A DNA stretch of 16,552 nt, taken from COE1 sp910588595 (GTDB lineage Bacteria; Bacillota; Clostridia; Lachnospirales; Lachnospiraceae). Each line of letters starts with the position of its first letter. Position 1 is the stretch's first letter. Below, in pieces: positions 1-7,250 of the stretch. The notes under the pieces were generated by a model. That model did not search any database and was not told the origin of the DNA. It worked only from the letters and a program-made list of their open reading frames with translations. A program made the position numbers and the translations under genes. The stretch covers positions 1-16,552 of the forward strand of contig CARDBT010000076.1 of the NCBI GenBank assembly GCA_948957135.1, written 5' to 3'.

Positions 1-56
1 TGGAGCAGATGTAAGAGTTGGAAATTGCAAATATCTGCTTAATCAGCAGACACTAC

Positions 57-440
57 TTATTTTTCCGCTTCCCTCTCTACATTTAAAAATGTCAACAGAT
101 CCTCCCAGGCGGGTTCTTCTATTTCCAGTCCTGACTCATGATCCCAGTATGTAAAATAGAGCCCTTCGTCTGCTTTTCCTTTTGTGCAGAGCCAGAAACT
201 GAAATAATTGTCCTGTCCGAATACAAACCAGTCCGGGGAAAAAGGGGATTTCCCGGACTGTCTGAGTGCGGTGTCCAGATCATAGATTCTTCCATAGGGC
301 AGATCTGCACTCTGAAATGTGTTATAAAACCCGCGCATTTGAAAAATAGACGGGAAATTTTTCAAAATATAGCCAATATCTTGCGCAATCTCTCGCACCC
401 TGTTTAAAGTATACAACACTTCGTCCCAAAAGTCACTCAA
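57..440 (-). CDS. SMI1/KNR4 (SUKH)-like protein, copy 1, chimeric N-terminus
   Basis: 127 aa, starting at a TTG (438-440) with AAGGAGG nine bases upstream; no ATG is available. Residues from about 37 onward carry the second half of a SUKH/SMI1-KNR4 fold: an aromatic run around FVFGQDNYFSFW, then YWDHE, then an acidic helix WEDLLTFL. In this family such proteins are often immunity proteins against polymorphic toxins or contact-dependent systems, but no toxin is visible here. From residue 36 to near the end the coding DNA is identical to that of the copy at 2187-2561. The first ~35 residues are unrelated to that copy and lack its PEPLR-type entry into the domain, so this gene looks like a truncated or recombined chimera. 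It may not fold as a full SUKH domain. Function is inferred from family only. Confidence 0.6.
   Translation of the reverse strand: MSDFWDEVLYTLNRVREIAQDIGYILKNFPSIFQMRGFYNTFQSADLPYGRIYDLDTALRQSGKSPFSPDWFVFGQDNYFSFWLCTKGKADEGLYFTYWDHESGLEIEEPAWEDLLTFLNVEREAEK
82..337. repeat. Perfect 256-bp direct repeat, copy A
   Basis: Identical base for base to 2212-2467 (offset 2130). It covers the C-terminal coding part of the SUKH-like gene. A further 23-bp match (54-76 with 2162-2184) lies just outside it; the bases between differ because copy A lacks about 26 bp present in copy B. Perfect identity of a 256-bp coding segment implies recent duplication or ongoing gene conversion. Confidence 0.97.
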
Positions 441-510
441 AATGTGCGCCCTCCTTGTATGTCAATTATCGAAACGAACGGAAAAACTGAAAGATAAAGT
501 ATATTTTATG

Positions 511-545
511 GGCGGATTGCTATGAAATGGCAGTCCGCCTTTTTA
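511..545 (+). terminator. Rho-independent terminator without an obvious upstream gene
   Basis: A 10-bp stem (GGCGGATTGC with GCAGTCCGCC, one G-T pair) and a 9-nt loop are followed by TTTTT. The T-run is on the plus strand only, yet no plus-strand gene precedes it in the window; the neighbouring gene on the left runs the other way. It may be left over from a rearrangement or end an unannotated small RNA. Confidence 0.75.
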
Positions 546-566
546 AAAACTTTAGAAAAATATAGG

Positions 567-595
567 TGGAATACAGGGAGTGTGCGTGGTATAAT
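567..595 (+). promoter_or_regulatory. Extended -10 promoter for the HD-domain gene
   Basis: TATAAT at 590-595 is preceded by TGG (587-589), an extended -10 element. The -35 position (567-572, TGGAAT) is poor, as is common with extended -10 promoters. It lies about 40 bases before the start codon, just downstream of the terminator at 511-545. Confidence 0.65.
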
Positions 596-635
596 AGAAA
601 ATAAAATTTGAAGTTTACAGCGAGTGGAGGATATG

Positions 636-1217
636 ATGAGAATACCATCAATAGAAGAAGCCGAAAGGTTAATAAAAGAAGCATCTAAGTTAAATCCTGG
701 TCCATGGATTGAACACAATAAAACAGCAGGATTTTGTGCAAGAACAATTGCGGGAAAATGTGATGATATGAATCCTGATGCTGCCTATGTAATGGGTCTA
801 TTACATGATATAGGTAGGCGTGAAGGAATAATGGATATGAGACATATTTATGCGGGATATTTATTTATGAGTTCTTTAGGTTATGATGATAGTGCGAGAA
901 TATGTTTAACACATTCGTTCCCATACAAAAATATTGGTGCATATAATGGACAGAATGACTGTTCAGAAGAGGAAACGGAATATATACAGAATTATATAGA
1001 TATGTCGGAATACAATGATTACGATAGATTAATTCAATTGTGTGATGCAATTTCCTTTCCTAATGGACCAACATATGTAGAAAAAAGATTAGTGGATGTT
1101 GTTATTAGAAGAGGATTTAATGATTTGACTATTCCAAAATGGAAGGCTTTTTTGGAGTTAAAAAAATATTTTGATGAAAAAGCAGGTATGGATATATACA
1201 AATTGTTAAATGTGTAA
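636..1217 (+). CDS. HD-domain phosphohydrolase-like protein
   Basis: 193 aa from ATG 636, with GGAGG (626-630) five bases upstream. A GTG at 624 overlaps that Shine-Dalgarno, so it is unlikely to be the start. The metal-binding set of the HD superfamily is intact and in order: H27, H57-D58 (in GLLHDIGR), H70, H93 and D137. This fits a single-domain metal-dependent phosphohydrolase acting on nucleotides or a small phosphate ester; the substrate cannot be told. It has its own extended -10 promoter and is followed 92 bases later by a DUF4304-like gene on the same strand. Base composition is visibly AT-rich, unlike the NAD genes to the right, and it sits between the two copies of a 256-bp repeat, suggesting acquisition. 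Confidence 0.85.
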   Translation: MRIPSIEEAERLIKEASKLNPGPWIEHNKTAGFCARTIAGKCDDMNPDAAYVMGLLHDIGRREGIMDMRHIYAGYLFMSSLGYDDSARICLTHSFPYKNIGAYNGQNDCSEEETEYIQNYIDMSEYNDYDRLIQLCDAISFPNGPTYVEKRLVDVVIRRGFNDLTIPKWKAFLELKKYFDEKAGMDIYKLLNV

Positions 1218-1309
1218 CTCCTTAGACAACTTTCAGCATTCTGGTGAGTCTGAATGCGCTTAAAGATTTGAATTTGTGAGGAAATGATCATTTTGAATGA
1301 GAGGAACAT

Positions 1310-2017
1310 ATGGCAGGACAACATAATAAAATAATAAATGCCGCAGCCAAGAAAATACTAGCTCCCGAAGGACTTTTTAGAGTAGGATCTTCCAGAACAT
1401 GGCTTGATGATAACGGATATTTTGTGATACAGATAGAATTTCAATCTAGTTCATATGACAGAGGTTCTTATTTGAATGTCGGAATCAGCTTCTTATGGGA
1501 AACCAGTGCAGGTTTAAATGAAACATTGGCGTTTAATATCGGACATCGTGTAAATGAAGCGGGATATGTATCTTATGAAGGCGATGATCCTGTCTTTACG
1601 GAAAAGATGGAACGATTTGCAGAAGTTGCCCTGAAAAAGGTATGTGAATATCGTCTGTTTTGCAATATGGATTATGCAAAAGAACAAATGGAAAGTCAGC
1701 TAAATAGCATGTCAGAAAACAGGGTGTTTTGGGAAATATACAACTTGGCAATACTTTGCTTTCTAAAAAGAGATTTTAACGAGGGGAAAGAATATTTTAA
1801 TCGTTTTCTCAAAATACTCAAAGATTCTATTTATGTAGAAGAACTGTATGTCGAATGGTGTGAAGAATTATATAATCATTGTATTCAACATCTTTGTCCT
1901 GAACTGGAATCCGCAGACACAGCATATAAAATGGTATTGGATATGATTGAACGCAGAAGGAATTTCTTTTCCGGTAAACCTTCATATAAGAAATTAAAGA
2001 AAGAATTTACCTTGTGA
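1310..2017 (+). CDS. DUF4304-like hypothetical protein
   Basis: 235 aa; ATG 1310 with AGAGGA four bases before it. The N-terminal ~70 residues follow the pattern of DUF4304-type domains: a helix with KKILAPEGLFRVGSSRTW, then strands FVIQIEFQSS and SYLNVGISFLW. The remainder (about 95-235) is predicted by eye to be mainly helical and charged, with no membrane segment or signal peptide. DUF4304 proteins have no firm biochemical role and turn up among immunity and accessory genes. It probably shares the transcript of the HD gene; the 92-bp gap contains only a weak 6-bp hairpin without a T-run. The domain call rests on remembered sequence pattern and could be wrong. Confidence 0.55.
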   Translation: MAGQHNKIINAAAKKILAPEGLFRVGSSRTWLDDNGYFVIQIEFQSSSYDRGSYLNVGISFLWETSAGLNETLAFNIGHRVNEAGYVSYEGDDPVFTEKMERFAEVALKKVCEYRLFCNMDYAKEQMESQLNSMSENRVFWEIYNLAILCFLKRDFNEGKEYFNRFLKILKDSIYVEELYVEWCEELYNHCIQHLCPELESADTAYKMVLDMIERRRNFFSGKPSYKKLKKEFTL

Positions 2018-2077
2018 GCTAACATCTGAAAAACATTACAAATTCTTTAGGTTAGAATCGCTGATCGATCTTTTCTA

Positions 2078-2164
2078 TTACCAACCCACCATATTCATAT
2101 AATCCCTTCTTCCTCCCCGATCCTTCAGCAGTGAATGCGCATCTTTCATTGCCGACTTTCTTAC
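2078..2164 (-). pseudogene. Remnant C-terminal reading frame downstream of SUKH copy 2
   Basis: A short minus-strand frame opens directly after a stop (2165-2167) and ends with TAA at 2078-2080. It would encode 28 residues ending in RRDYMNMVGW. The only ATG near its beginning (2147-2149) lacks a good ribosome binding site. The composition resembles a genuine protein tail rather than random sequence, so it could be the end of a gene whose front was lost in the rearrangement that made the repeats. Support is weak. Confidence 0.25.
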
Positions 2165-2186
2165 TTATTTTTCCGCTTCCCTCTTT

Positions 2187-2561
2187 TCAATCTATATCTT
2201 CTTCCACTTCTTTTAAAAATGTCAACAGATCCTCCCAGGCGGGTTCTTCTATTTCCAGTCCTGACTCATGATCCCAGTATGTAAAATAGAGCCCTTCGTC
2301 TGCTTTTCCTTTTGTGCAGAGCCAGAAACTGAAATAATTGTCCTGTCCGAATACAAACCAGTCCGGGGAAAAAGGGGATTTCCCGGACTGTCTGAGTGCG
2401 GTGTCCAGATCATAGATTCTTCCATAGGGCAGATCTGCACTCTGAAATGTGTTATAAAACCCGCGCAATGGCTCGGGGATCTTTTCACTTTCCGCAGTTG
2501 TCCGATCATTCATGACATACTGCGCCCCGATTTCATTCAAATACTTCATAAATCTGTTCAT
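2187..2561 (-). CDS. SMI1/KNR4 (SUKH)-like protein, copy 2
   Basis: 124 aa from ATG (2559-2561), chosen because AGGGGG lies a few bases upstream; a GTG at 2633 in the same frame would give 148 aa but has no ribosome binding site. The order fits SUKH/SMI1-KNR4: N-terminal helix (MNRFMKYLNEIG), PEPLRGFYNTF entry, FVFGQDNYFSFW, YWDHE, then helix WEDLLTFL. It is thus more complete than the copy at 57-440. The frame stays open upstream to a TAG at 2694-2696, only 13 bases from the stop of the Nudix gene, so the N-terminus of a longer ancestor may have been lost there. Bases just after its stop match the coding end of copy 1 in a shifted frame. It could act as an immunity protein; no partner toxin is seen. 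Confidence 0.65.
   Translation of the reverse strand: MNRFMKYLNEIGAQYVMNDRTTAESEKIPEPLRGFYNTFQSADLPYGRIYDLDTALRQSGKSPFSPDWFVFGQDNYFSFWLCTKGKADEGLYFTYWDHESGLEIEEPAWEDLLTFLKEVEEDID
2212..2467. repeat. Perfect 256-bp direct repeat, copy B
   Basis: Partner of 82-337. Identity ends abruptly on both sides: inside the SUKH-like gene where the N-terminal parts diverge (2468), and near its 3' end (2211). The interval between the copies holds the AT-rich HD and DUF4304-like genes. Confidence 0.97.
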
Positions 2562-2709
2562 GCTTCCCCCTACATACCATGCAGCATGTTCATCCAGATA
2601 CTCCTCCACCCCGTCGTATTCATCACACGGCACGCTCTGCGGAAACCGAATAAAGGAACCCTCTGGCTCGACCGAACCGCACTCTTGCTTTCTCTAGATG
2701 ATGCTTTCC

Positions 2710-3648
2710 CTAATGATAAAACCTGTCGAGATTCCTGACAAACACTTTTGGAGGTCTATGTCCTCCATTTTGTGTCTGCCTGTCTGTCTCGAGCACATAC
2801 TCTGCGATCTTGCGCCGGAAATTCGGTTTGATCAGCTCCTGACCGGATATCAGCTCCACAGCCTCCTGCAGATCCGTCAACGTAAAATACTCCGGCATAA
2901 AGTCAAAGGCGATCCGTATATCACTCCCTAACATGCGCCGGAGCCGGTTAAAGACACTTGTGATGATCTTTGCATGGTCAAAGGCGATCCCCTGCGACTG
3001 TACGATATCATAGGTAACGATCTCATGATAATCGCGGTATTCAATATGTTCCCTGATCACTCCGCGAAGACTGACAGCCGCATTTTCGTCCGCTGCCTCA
3101 CTATCCTGCAGCGACAGCTCATACTCACGGTCACAGGTGACGACGTTGTCCTGTTCCTGCCTCCTGTCTGCCGTCTTTCGCACAGTGATGTCAAACCATG
3201 CCGCCTCACCGGCATCACCGCTCGCCTCTAGATGCCCGTTTGCAAGGTCGTCCTCATTCAGCACTGCGACAAAAGCCTGCGAGACGATCCACCCCCTGGG
3301 ATCGCGCCCGCTGTCGCTGAATACATCGCACAATTCCAGATATGCCTTGTCTGTGCCTGTCTCCTCCTTCAGCTCGCGCCTTGCGGTCTCCTGTATCGTC
3401 TCCCCCTTCTGCATGAAGCCGCCCGGAAGCGCCCACTCCCCCTGAAATGGCTGCTCGGCGCGCCTGATCATCAGAAGGCGCAGCGTTTTGACCGGAAGCC
3501 TGCGGTAATCAGAGCCCTCAATCTTCTTGCTGCCGATGGAGAACACAGCGATATCCGCCGCGATGGACGGACGGTCGTACTGATTGATATCATATGACTC
3601 CAAAAATTCTTGATTTTTTATTGCCTGATCTTCTTTTGCCTGACTCAT
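2710..3648 (-). CDS. NrtR-like Nudix protein with C-terminal winged helix
   Basis: 312 aa; ATG with GAGGAGA upstream. A complete Nudix box spans residues 77-99 (G77, E83, R91-E92, E95-E96, G98), preceded by PFQGEWALPGGF and followed by GRDPRGWIVSQAF (114-126), the hallmark of the ADP-ribose-type Nudix/NrtR group. The C-terminal part (about 252-306) starts FTLTDLQEAVELISG, continues PNFRRKIAEYV and ends in a GHRPPKVFVR-like wing, the NrtR winged helix-turn-helix pattern. NrtR proteins bind ADP-ribose or NAD metabolites in the Nudix domain and repress NAD genes. An extra segment of about 50 residues (150-205) makes it longer than typical NrtR. The intact box suggests it might also hydrolyse ADP-ribose. 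It lies downstream of the NAD operon terminator rather than in the operon, and is the best candidate to bind the operators at 10554-10631 and 16133-16211. Confidence 0.8.
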   Translation of the reverse strand: MSQAKEDQAIKNQEFLESYDINQYDRPSIAADIAVFSIGSKKIEGSDYRRLPVKTLRLLMIRRAEQPFQGEWALPGGFMQKGETIQETARRELKEETGTDKAYLELCDVFSDSGRDPRGWIVSQAFVAVLNEDDLANGHLEASGDAGEAAWFDITVRKTADRRQEQDNVVTCDREYELSLQDSEAADENAAVSLRGVIREHIEYRDYHEIVTYDIVQSQGIAFDHAKIITSVFNRLRRMLGSDIRIAFDFMPEYFTLTDLQEAVELISGQELIKPNFRRKIAEYVLETDRQTQNGGHRPPKVFVRNLDRFYH

Positions 3649-3701
3649 TTTATCTCCTCACTTCCACTCTTGTTTGCGAACAATTCGAACGAAAAACAAA
3701 T

Positions 3702-4226
3702 TCATATTAATGCAACTGTCTGCCTCAATGATTCGTTTATCAGATTCTGAATCAGCAAGATCATTGTATCAGAGTTCAGGATGTTATCCATCAACTCCTC
3801 CAACTTTTTCATGGATGTTATGGTAAATATATCCTTTCTCTTTCCGCTGTACGCAATTGCCAGATCTTCATTCATCACGACTGTCACAGGGTAGGAAATT
3901 GTGCTGTATTTTACAAACATCATTCTGTATTTATAATGTTCTAGCCCTTTCACTGTCAGAAAAACTTCAAACTTGTTTTGTTCCGCCCCCTGCTCTCCCA
4001 AATCCTGCTGTATATCTACAGCTAACGTATCTGGAGAAGTCTGTAAAGTCACCAAAGCAGCCAGCCCATTCTTCTTTGTATAAGAAAAAACCGGACCATC
4101 ATAGCGTGCTATATTTCCCATCACATGCCCCTCTGTTGCCTGTTCGATCTGCTCTAATGATTTTTTGATGACAACGTCCGGCGTGTACTTATCCAACAAT
4201 TCAAAAGAAAACTTTTCCTTATCCAT
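3702..4226 (-). CDS. Hypothetical 174-aa protein
   Basis: I do not recognise this protein. ATG with GGAGGG five bases upstream is a convincing start. It looks soluble and alpha/beta: a charged N-terminal helix (to ~32), beta-strands in the middle (VFSYTKKNGLAALVTLQ, KFEVFLTVKGLEHYKYRMMFVKYS, YPVTVVMNEDLAIAYSG), and a helical tail (about 138-174) rich in Leu/Ile and Asn. No signal peptide, membrane helix, Cys cluster or clear catalytic motif is visible. It begins 20 bases after the stop of the endonuclease/exonuclease/phosphatase-like gene and ends 53 bases before the Nudix regulator, so the three are probably one transcript. Confidence 0.7.
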   Translation of the reverse strand: MDKEKFSFELLDKYTPDVVIKKSLEQIEQATEGHVMGNIARYDGPVFSYTKKNGLAALVTLQTSPDTLAVDIQQDLGEQGAEQNKFEVFLTVKGLEHYKYRMMFVKYSTISYPVTVVMNEDLAIAYSGKRKDIFTITSMKKLEELMDNILNSDTMILLIQNLINESLRQTVALI

Positions 4227-4246
4227 TCTATCCCTCCAACTTCAAC

Positions 4247-5041
4247 TCAATTATCTGCAATCTCACACAGTAACGGAAAATGATCACTTATATTTGGATT
4301 TGGATGTTGATTTCCATCCATTAGATCTGAGTAACTGCAAGATGTTATGATTCTCAGACTTTCCTTCTTAAACAGGGGTAAAATATCTTTACTCACAATC
4401 ACTTGATCCGGCATATACCACATTGGTGAATACAATTTTGACTGATTTAAATAATACGTCCCCGGCGGATATGAAAAATCTCCCATGAAGTTCCACATTG
4501 GATTATAAAATTTTCTATACTCTGTTCCAGAAACTCTCCTTGTGGGCGGATCCATCATACCCAATACCGGCAAACCGTGAAATCCATTTGCATTTAAACA
4601 GCCCTTATCATATGGCATCTCGTTAAAATCACCTATGATGATCGTATCATGTGAATCAATACTCCGTTCCGTTTGTTTGATATCATACATGATTTCCTGT
4701 ATTTTTTCAAATCTCTCATCACTCCTGTCTCCATGCATATCCGACATCAAATGCACACAACACAGAATATACCTATCCTTAACGATCTGAATTGAATGAT
4801 ATGTATTTTGACATCCCGGCTCTATCCTGGCATACCTGCTCCACACATCAATCCTGCTGCACCCTTCTGTGTAACATGGAACAAACCTTTGATGATTTTG
4901 TTCAAGCAGCATCTTCAATTCTCCATTGTCCGCATAATATTCAGCCATAGCGAGCATATCTATATCATAATCCCGAATCAGACTCACTATATATTTATTG
5001 ATATTGGTGTTTCTATGAGTATTCCAAAATAAAATCCGCAT
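4247..5041 (-). CDS. Endonuclease/exonuclease/phosphatase (EEP) family protein
   Basis: 264 aa when started at ATG 5041, giving the classic EEP opening MRILFWNTHRN; a GTG at 5062 would add seven residues, and an AAGGAA lies upstream of the ATG. Catalytic elements of the DNase I/APE1-like fold are present in order: N7, E34 (AMAEYY), H97 (CCVHLMS), D138 and N140 (GDFNEMP), and the terminal D253-H254 (SDHFPL). It should be a Mg-dependent phosphodiesterase or phosphatase; substrate (DNA, RNA, lipid or nucleotide) is not evident. The aromatic, proline-rich stretch at about 179-212 (FYNPMWNFMGDFSYPPG) is specific to its subgroup. No secretion signal is visible, so it acts in the cytoplasm. It heads the group with the unknown 174-aa gene and the Nudix gene. 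Confidence 0.85.
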   Translation of the reverse strand: MRILFWNTHRNTNINKYIVSLIRDYDIDMLAMAEYYADNGELKMLLEQNHQRFVPCYTEGCSRIDVWSRYARIEPGCQNTYHSIQIVKDRYILCCVHLMSDMHGDRSDERFEKIQEIMYDIKQTERSIDSHDTIIIGDFNEMPYDKGCLNANGFHGLPVLGMMDPPTRRVSGTEYRKFYNPMWNFMGDFSYPPGTYYLNQSKLYSPMWYMPDQVIVSKDILPLFKKESLRIITSCSYSDLMDGNQHPNPNISDHFPLLCEIADN

Positions 5042-5198
5042 ACGCCACTTATCTTCCTTCACAGCTGTTTTAAAGTGATTGTTTTCGTCGTTCCATGACT
5101 GGCTCCATTGTATGGATTCTTTTTAACTTATACTACCATACACTTCACAATTTTTCCACCAGAACATCCTGCGGAAAGGATTTTCCAAACACGCTCTA

Positions 5199-5233
5199 TA
5201 CAAATAGGCAGCCCTGAGACTGCCCTGTTTGTA
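5199..5233 (-). terminator. Terminator-like hairpin after nadE
   Basis: A long interrupted inverted repeat: outer arms TACAAA/TTTGTA and inner arms GGGCAG/CTGCCT around an 8-nt loop. It begins 11 bases after the nadE stop. The T content after the stem is modest, so strength is uncertain. The rest of the 5042-5244 gap holds no recognisable gene; I could not identify a convincing promoter for the EEP gene there. Confidence 0.6.
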
Positions 5234-5244
5234 CCGATATGAAC

Positions 5245-7200
5245 CTATGATTCTGTAAACTCCTCCGGCTCAACCTCCGCGGGCAGCCGCAGATCCCCGC
5301 GCGGGCTCACGGACACGGAACCCACCTTGACGCCGTCCGGCATACAGTTGCGCTTAAACTGCTGCCTGAAAAACCGGTTGTAAAATACTTTCTGCCACTT
5401 GGAGATCTCCTCGTCGCTGAACTTGTACTCACTGCTCCGGCGGACCGCCTCCTGGCACAGGCAAAAGATCTCAGCCGGCGACATTCCATATCTCAATGTG
5501 TAGTACAGGAAAAAGTCGTGCAGGATATAGGAGCCGACGGTCTCCTCCGTCTTCTGGGCGATGGTTCCGTCCTCGTTCGGCGGGAGCAGCTCCGGGCTCA
5601 CCGGCGTGTCGATGATGTCCTCGATCACTTTGCTCATCCCCGCAAACCCGTTCTCGTCCATGTAGTGGCCGACCTCGTCGACCAGCATGCGCACCAGTGT
5701 CTTGGGAATGCTCGTGTTGACGGCGTACATGCTCATATGGTCGCCGTTGTACGTGCACCACCCAAGGGCAAGCTCCGACAAGTCGCCCGTACCGACGACA
5801 AAACCGCCCACCTTGTTCGCCACGTCCATCAGGATCTGCGTGCGCTCCCTCGCCTGGCAGTTTTCATACGTGACATCGTGCACATGCTCGTCCTGCCCGA
5901 TATCCCGAAAATGCTGCCGCACCGAGTCAGCGATACTGATCTCCCTGACCGTGCAGCCCAGATAATCCATCAGCGCGACCGAATTGTTTTTCGTGCGGTC
6001 CGTGGTACCAAATCCCGGCATCGTGATCCCGGTCACGGTGTCTGCGGAAAGTCCCAGATCCCTGACTGCCTGCGCGCACACCAGCAGCGCGAGCGTCGAG
6101 TCAAGCCCGCCCGACACACCGACCACGACACATCTGCTCTTTGTCGCCTCGATGCGCCTTGCAAGTGCAGTGACCTGCATTTGAAAGATATCAAGGCAGC
6201 GCTCCCTGCGGTTTGAGGACGGCACAAACGGCGTGATGGACACTTTTGCCAGAAGTTCCCGCTTCTCCATAAGGTTTTTTTTGCAAACCAGTGTTTGATA
6301 ACACCGCGCGGAGAAATTGTTTTTGCACTCGGAGTACGTCTTGTTCGCGATCCTGTCGTGCCGGATCTTTGTGAGGTTAAAATCCTTCACGAGTACCGTA
6401 TCGCTGAAAGGCTTTCCCTCCCCGAGAAGTTTCCCGTTTTCGTACATCAGTGCATGCCCGCTGAATACCAGGTCCGAGGCGGACTCATACTGTCCCGCGG
6501 ACACATACACATAGCCGCAGATACAGCCCGCCGACGCTGCACCCAACATATTTTTCCGGTACTGCGCCTTGCCGATCACCTCGTTGGAGGCGGAGAGATT
6601 GACGATGATCTCCGCCCCGTTCAGCGCGAGCAGCCGCCCCGGTGAGATCGGCGCCCACGCGTCCTCGCAGATCTCGATGCCGACGCAGACCTTCTTGTCC
6701 GTGCCGATCTCCAGGATGACATTGTTGCCAAAAGTCGTGCGCAGCGTCTCCATTCCGCATACAAGCACCAGCTCCTGCGCGTCGCGCTCGCCGGCGCTGA
6801 ACCACCTTTTTTCATAAAACTCGCCATAGTTTGGCAGATAGGTCTTTGGTATGACTGCCTCCAGCCTGCCGTTGTGGATCACCGCCGCACAGTTAAAGAG
6901 TTCTCCTGCTATTTCCAGCGGAACGCCGACGACGAGCACTGCCCCGTTTTCACCGTATTTCTTTGTGTACATGGTCAGGTCGTACAGCCCCCTGAGCGCC
7001 CTGTCGAGCAGGTTCCTGTTGTTGAACAGGTCTGCGCAGGTGTACCCTGTCATGGAAAGTTCCGGTGTCACGATCAGATCTGACTGCTCTGCCAGACTGT
7101 CGTATGCCTTGCCGATCTCCTGGCGGTTTTTTGCGACGTTTCCTATATGGACACGCGGCACCACAGCCGCTGCCCGAAATAAATTCAATGCGTTCTCCAT
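5245..7200 (-). CDS. nadE: Glutamine-dependent NAD+ synthetase
   Basis: 651 aa, the usual length for the two-domain enzyme that converts nicotinate adenine dinucleotide to NAD+ using ATP and glutamine. The N-terminal nitrilase-type glutaminase domain has its triad E47 (TPELSMTGY), K119 (IPKTYLPNY) and C178 (GIEICEDAW). The C-terminal synthetase domain has the PP-loop SGGLDS (363-368), and later DLSELALGW. Last gene of the NAD operon, 50 bases after the 113-aa gene. The start is awkward: TAG lies two codons upstream of ATG 7200, and GGAG directly abuts that ATG, while a TTG four codons downstream (7188) has GGAG six bases before it. Either could be used. Its presence means deamido-NAD is made in this cell, relevant to judging the transferase upstream. 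Confidence 0.97.
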   Translation of the reverse strand: MENALNLFRAAAVVPRVHIGNVAKNRQEIGKAYDSLAEQSDLIVTPELSMTGYTCADLFNNRNLLDRALRGLYDLTMYTKKYGENGAVLVVGVPLEIAGELFNCAAVIHNGRLEAVIPKTYLPNYGEFYEKRWFSAGERDAQELVLVCGMETLRTTFGNNVILEIGTDKKVCVGIEICEDAWAPISPGRLLALNGAEIIVNLSASNEVIGKAQYRKNMLGAASAGCICGYVYVSAGQYESASDLVFSGHALMYENGKLLGEGKPFSDTVLVKDFNLTKIRHDRIANKTYSECKNNFSARCYQTLVCKKNLMEKRELLAKVSITPFVPSSNRRERCLDIFQMQVTALARRIEATKSRCVVVGVSGGLDSTLALLVCAQAVRDLGLSADTVTGITMPGFGTTDRTKNNSVALMDYLGCTVREISIADSVRQHFRDIGQDEHVHDVTYENCQARERTQILMDVANKVGGFVVGTGDLSELALGWCTYNGDHMSMYAVNTSIPKTLVRMLVDEVGHYMDENGFAGMSKVIEDIIDTPVSPELLPPNEDGTIAQKTEETVGSYILHDFFLYYTLRYGMSPAEIFCLCQEAVRRSSEYKFSDEEISKWQKVFYNRFFRQQFKRNCMPDGVKVGSVSVSPRGDLRLPAEVEPEEFTES

Positions 7201-7250
7201 CTCCTACGTTCCATTCCTTTTCTATTATATAGATTATTTCCTACAGTTCC

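Noticed and set aside
458..467. TTGACA on the minus strand just upstream of SUKH copy 1 as a -35 box
   Set aside because: It lies only a few bases before the Shine-Dalgarno, leaving no room for a -10 element and transcription start.
1236..1257. Hairpin GCATTC/GAATGC between the HD and DUF4304-like genes as a terminator
   Set aside because: Only six base pairs with a 10-nt loop and no T-run after it.
3676..3694. CGAAC-AATT-CGAAC upstream of the Nudix gene as a LexA box
   Set aside because: The Gram-positive LexA site is an inverted repeat (CGAAC-N4-GTTCG); here the units are direct repeats, so it does not fit.
5518..6216. Long plus-strand frame opposite nadE (and similar frames opposite the transferase and kinase genes)
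   Set aside because: Antisense shadow of GC-rich codons; rich in His/Arg/Leu with no domain pattern, no ribosome binding site, and fully inside a conserved gene.
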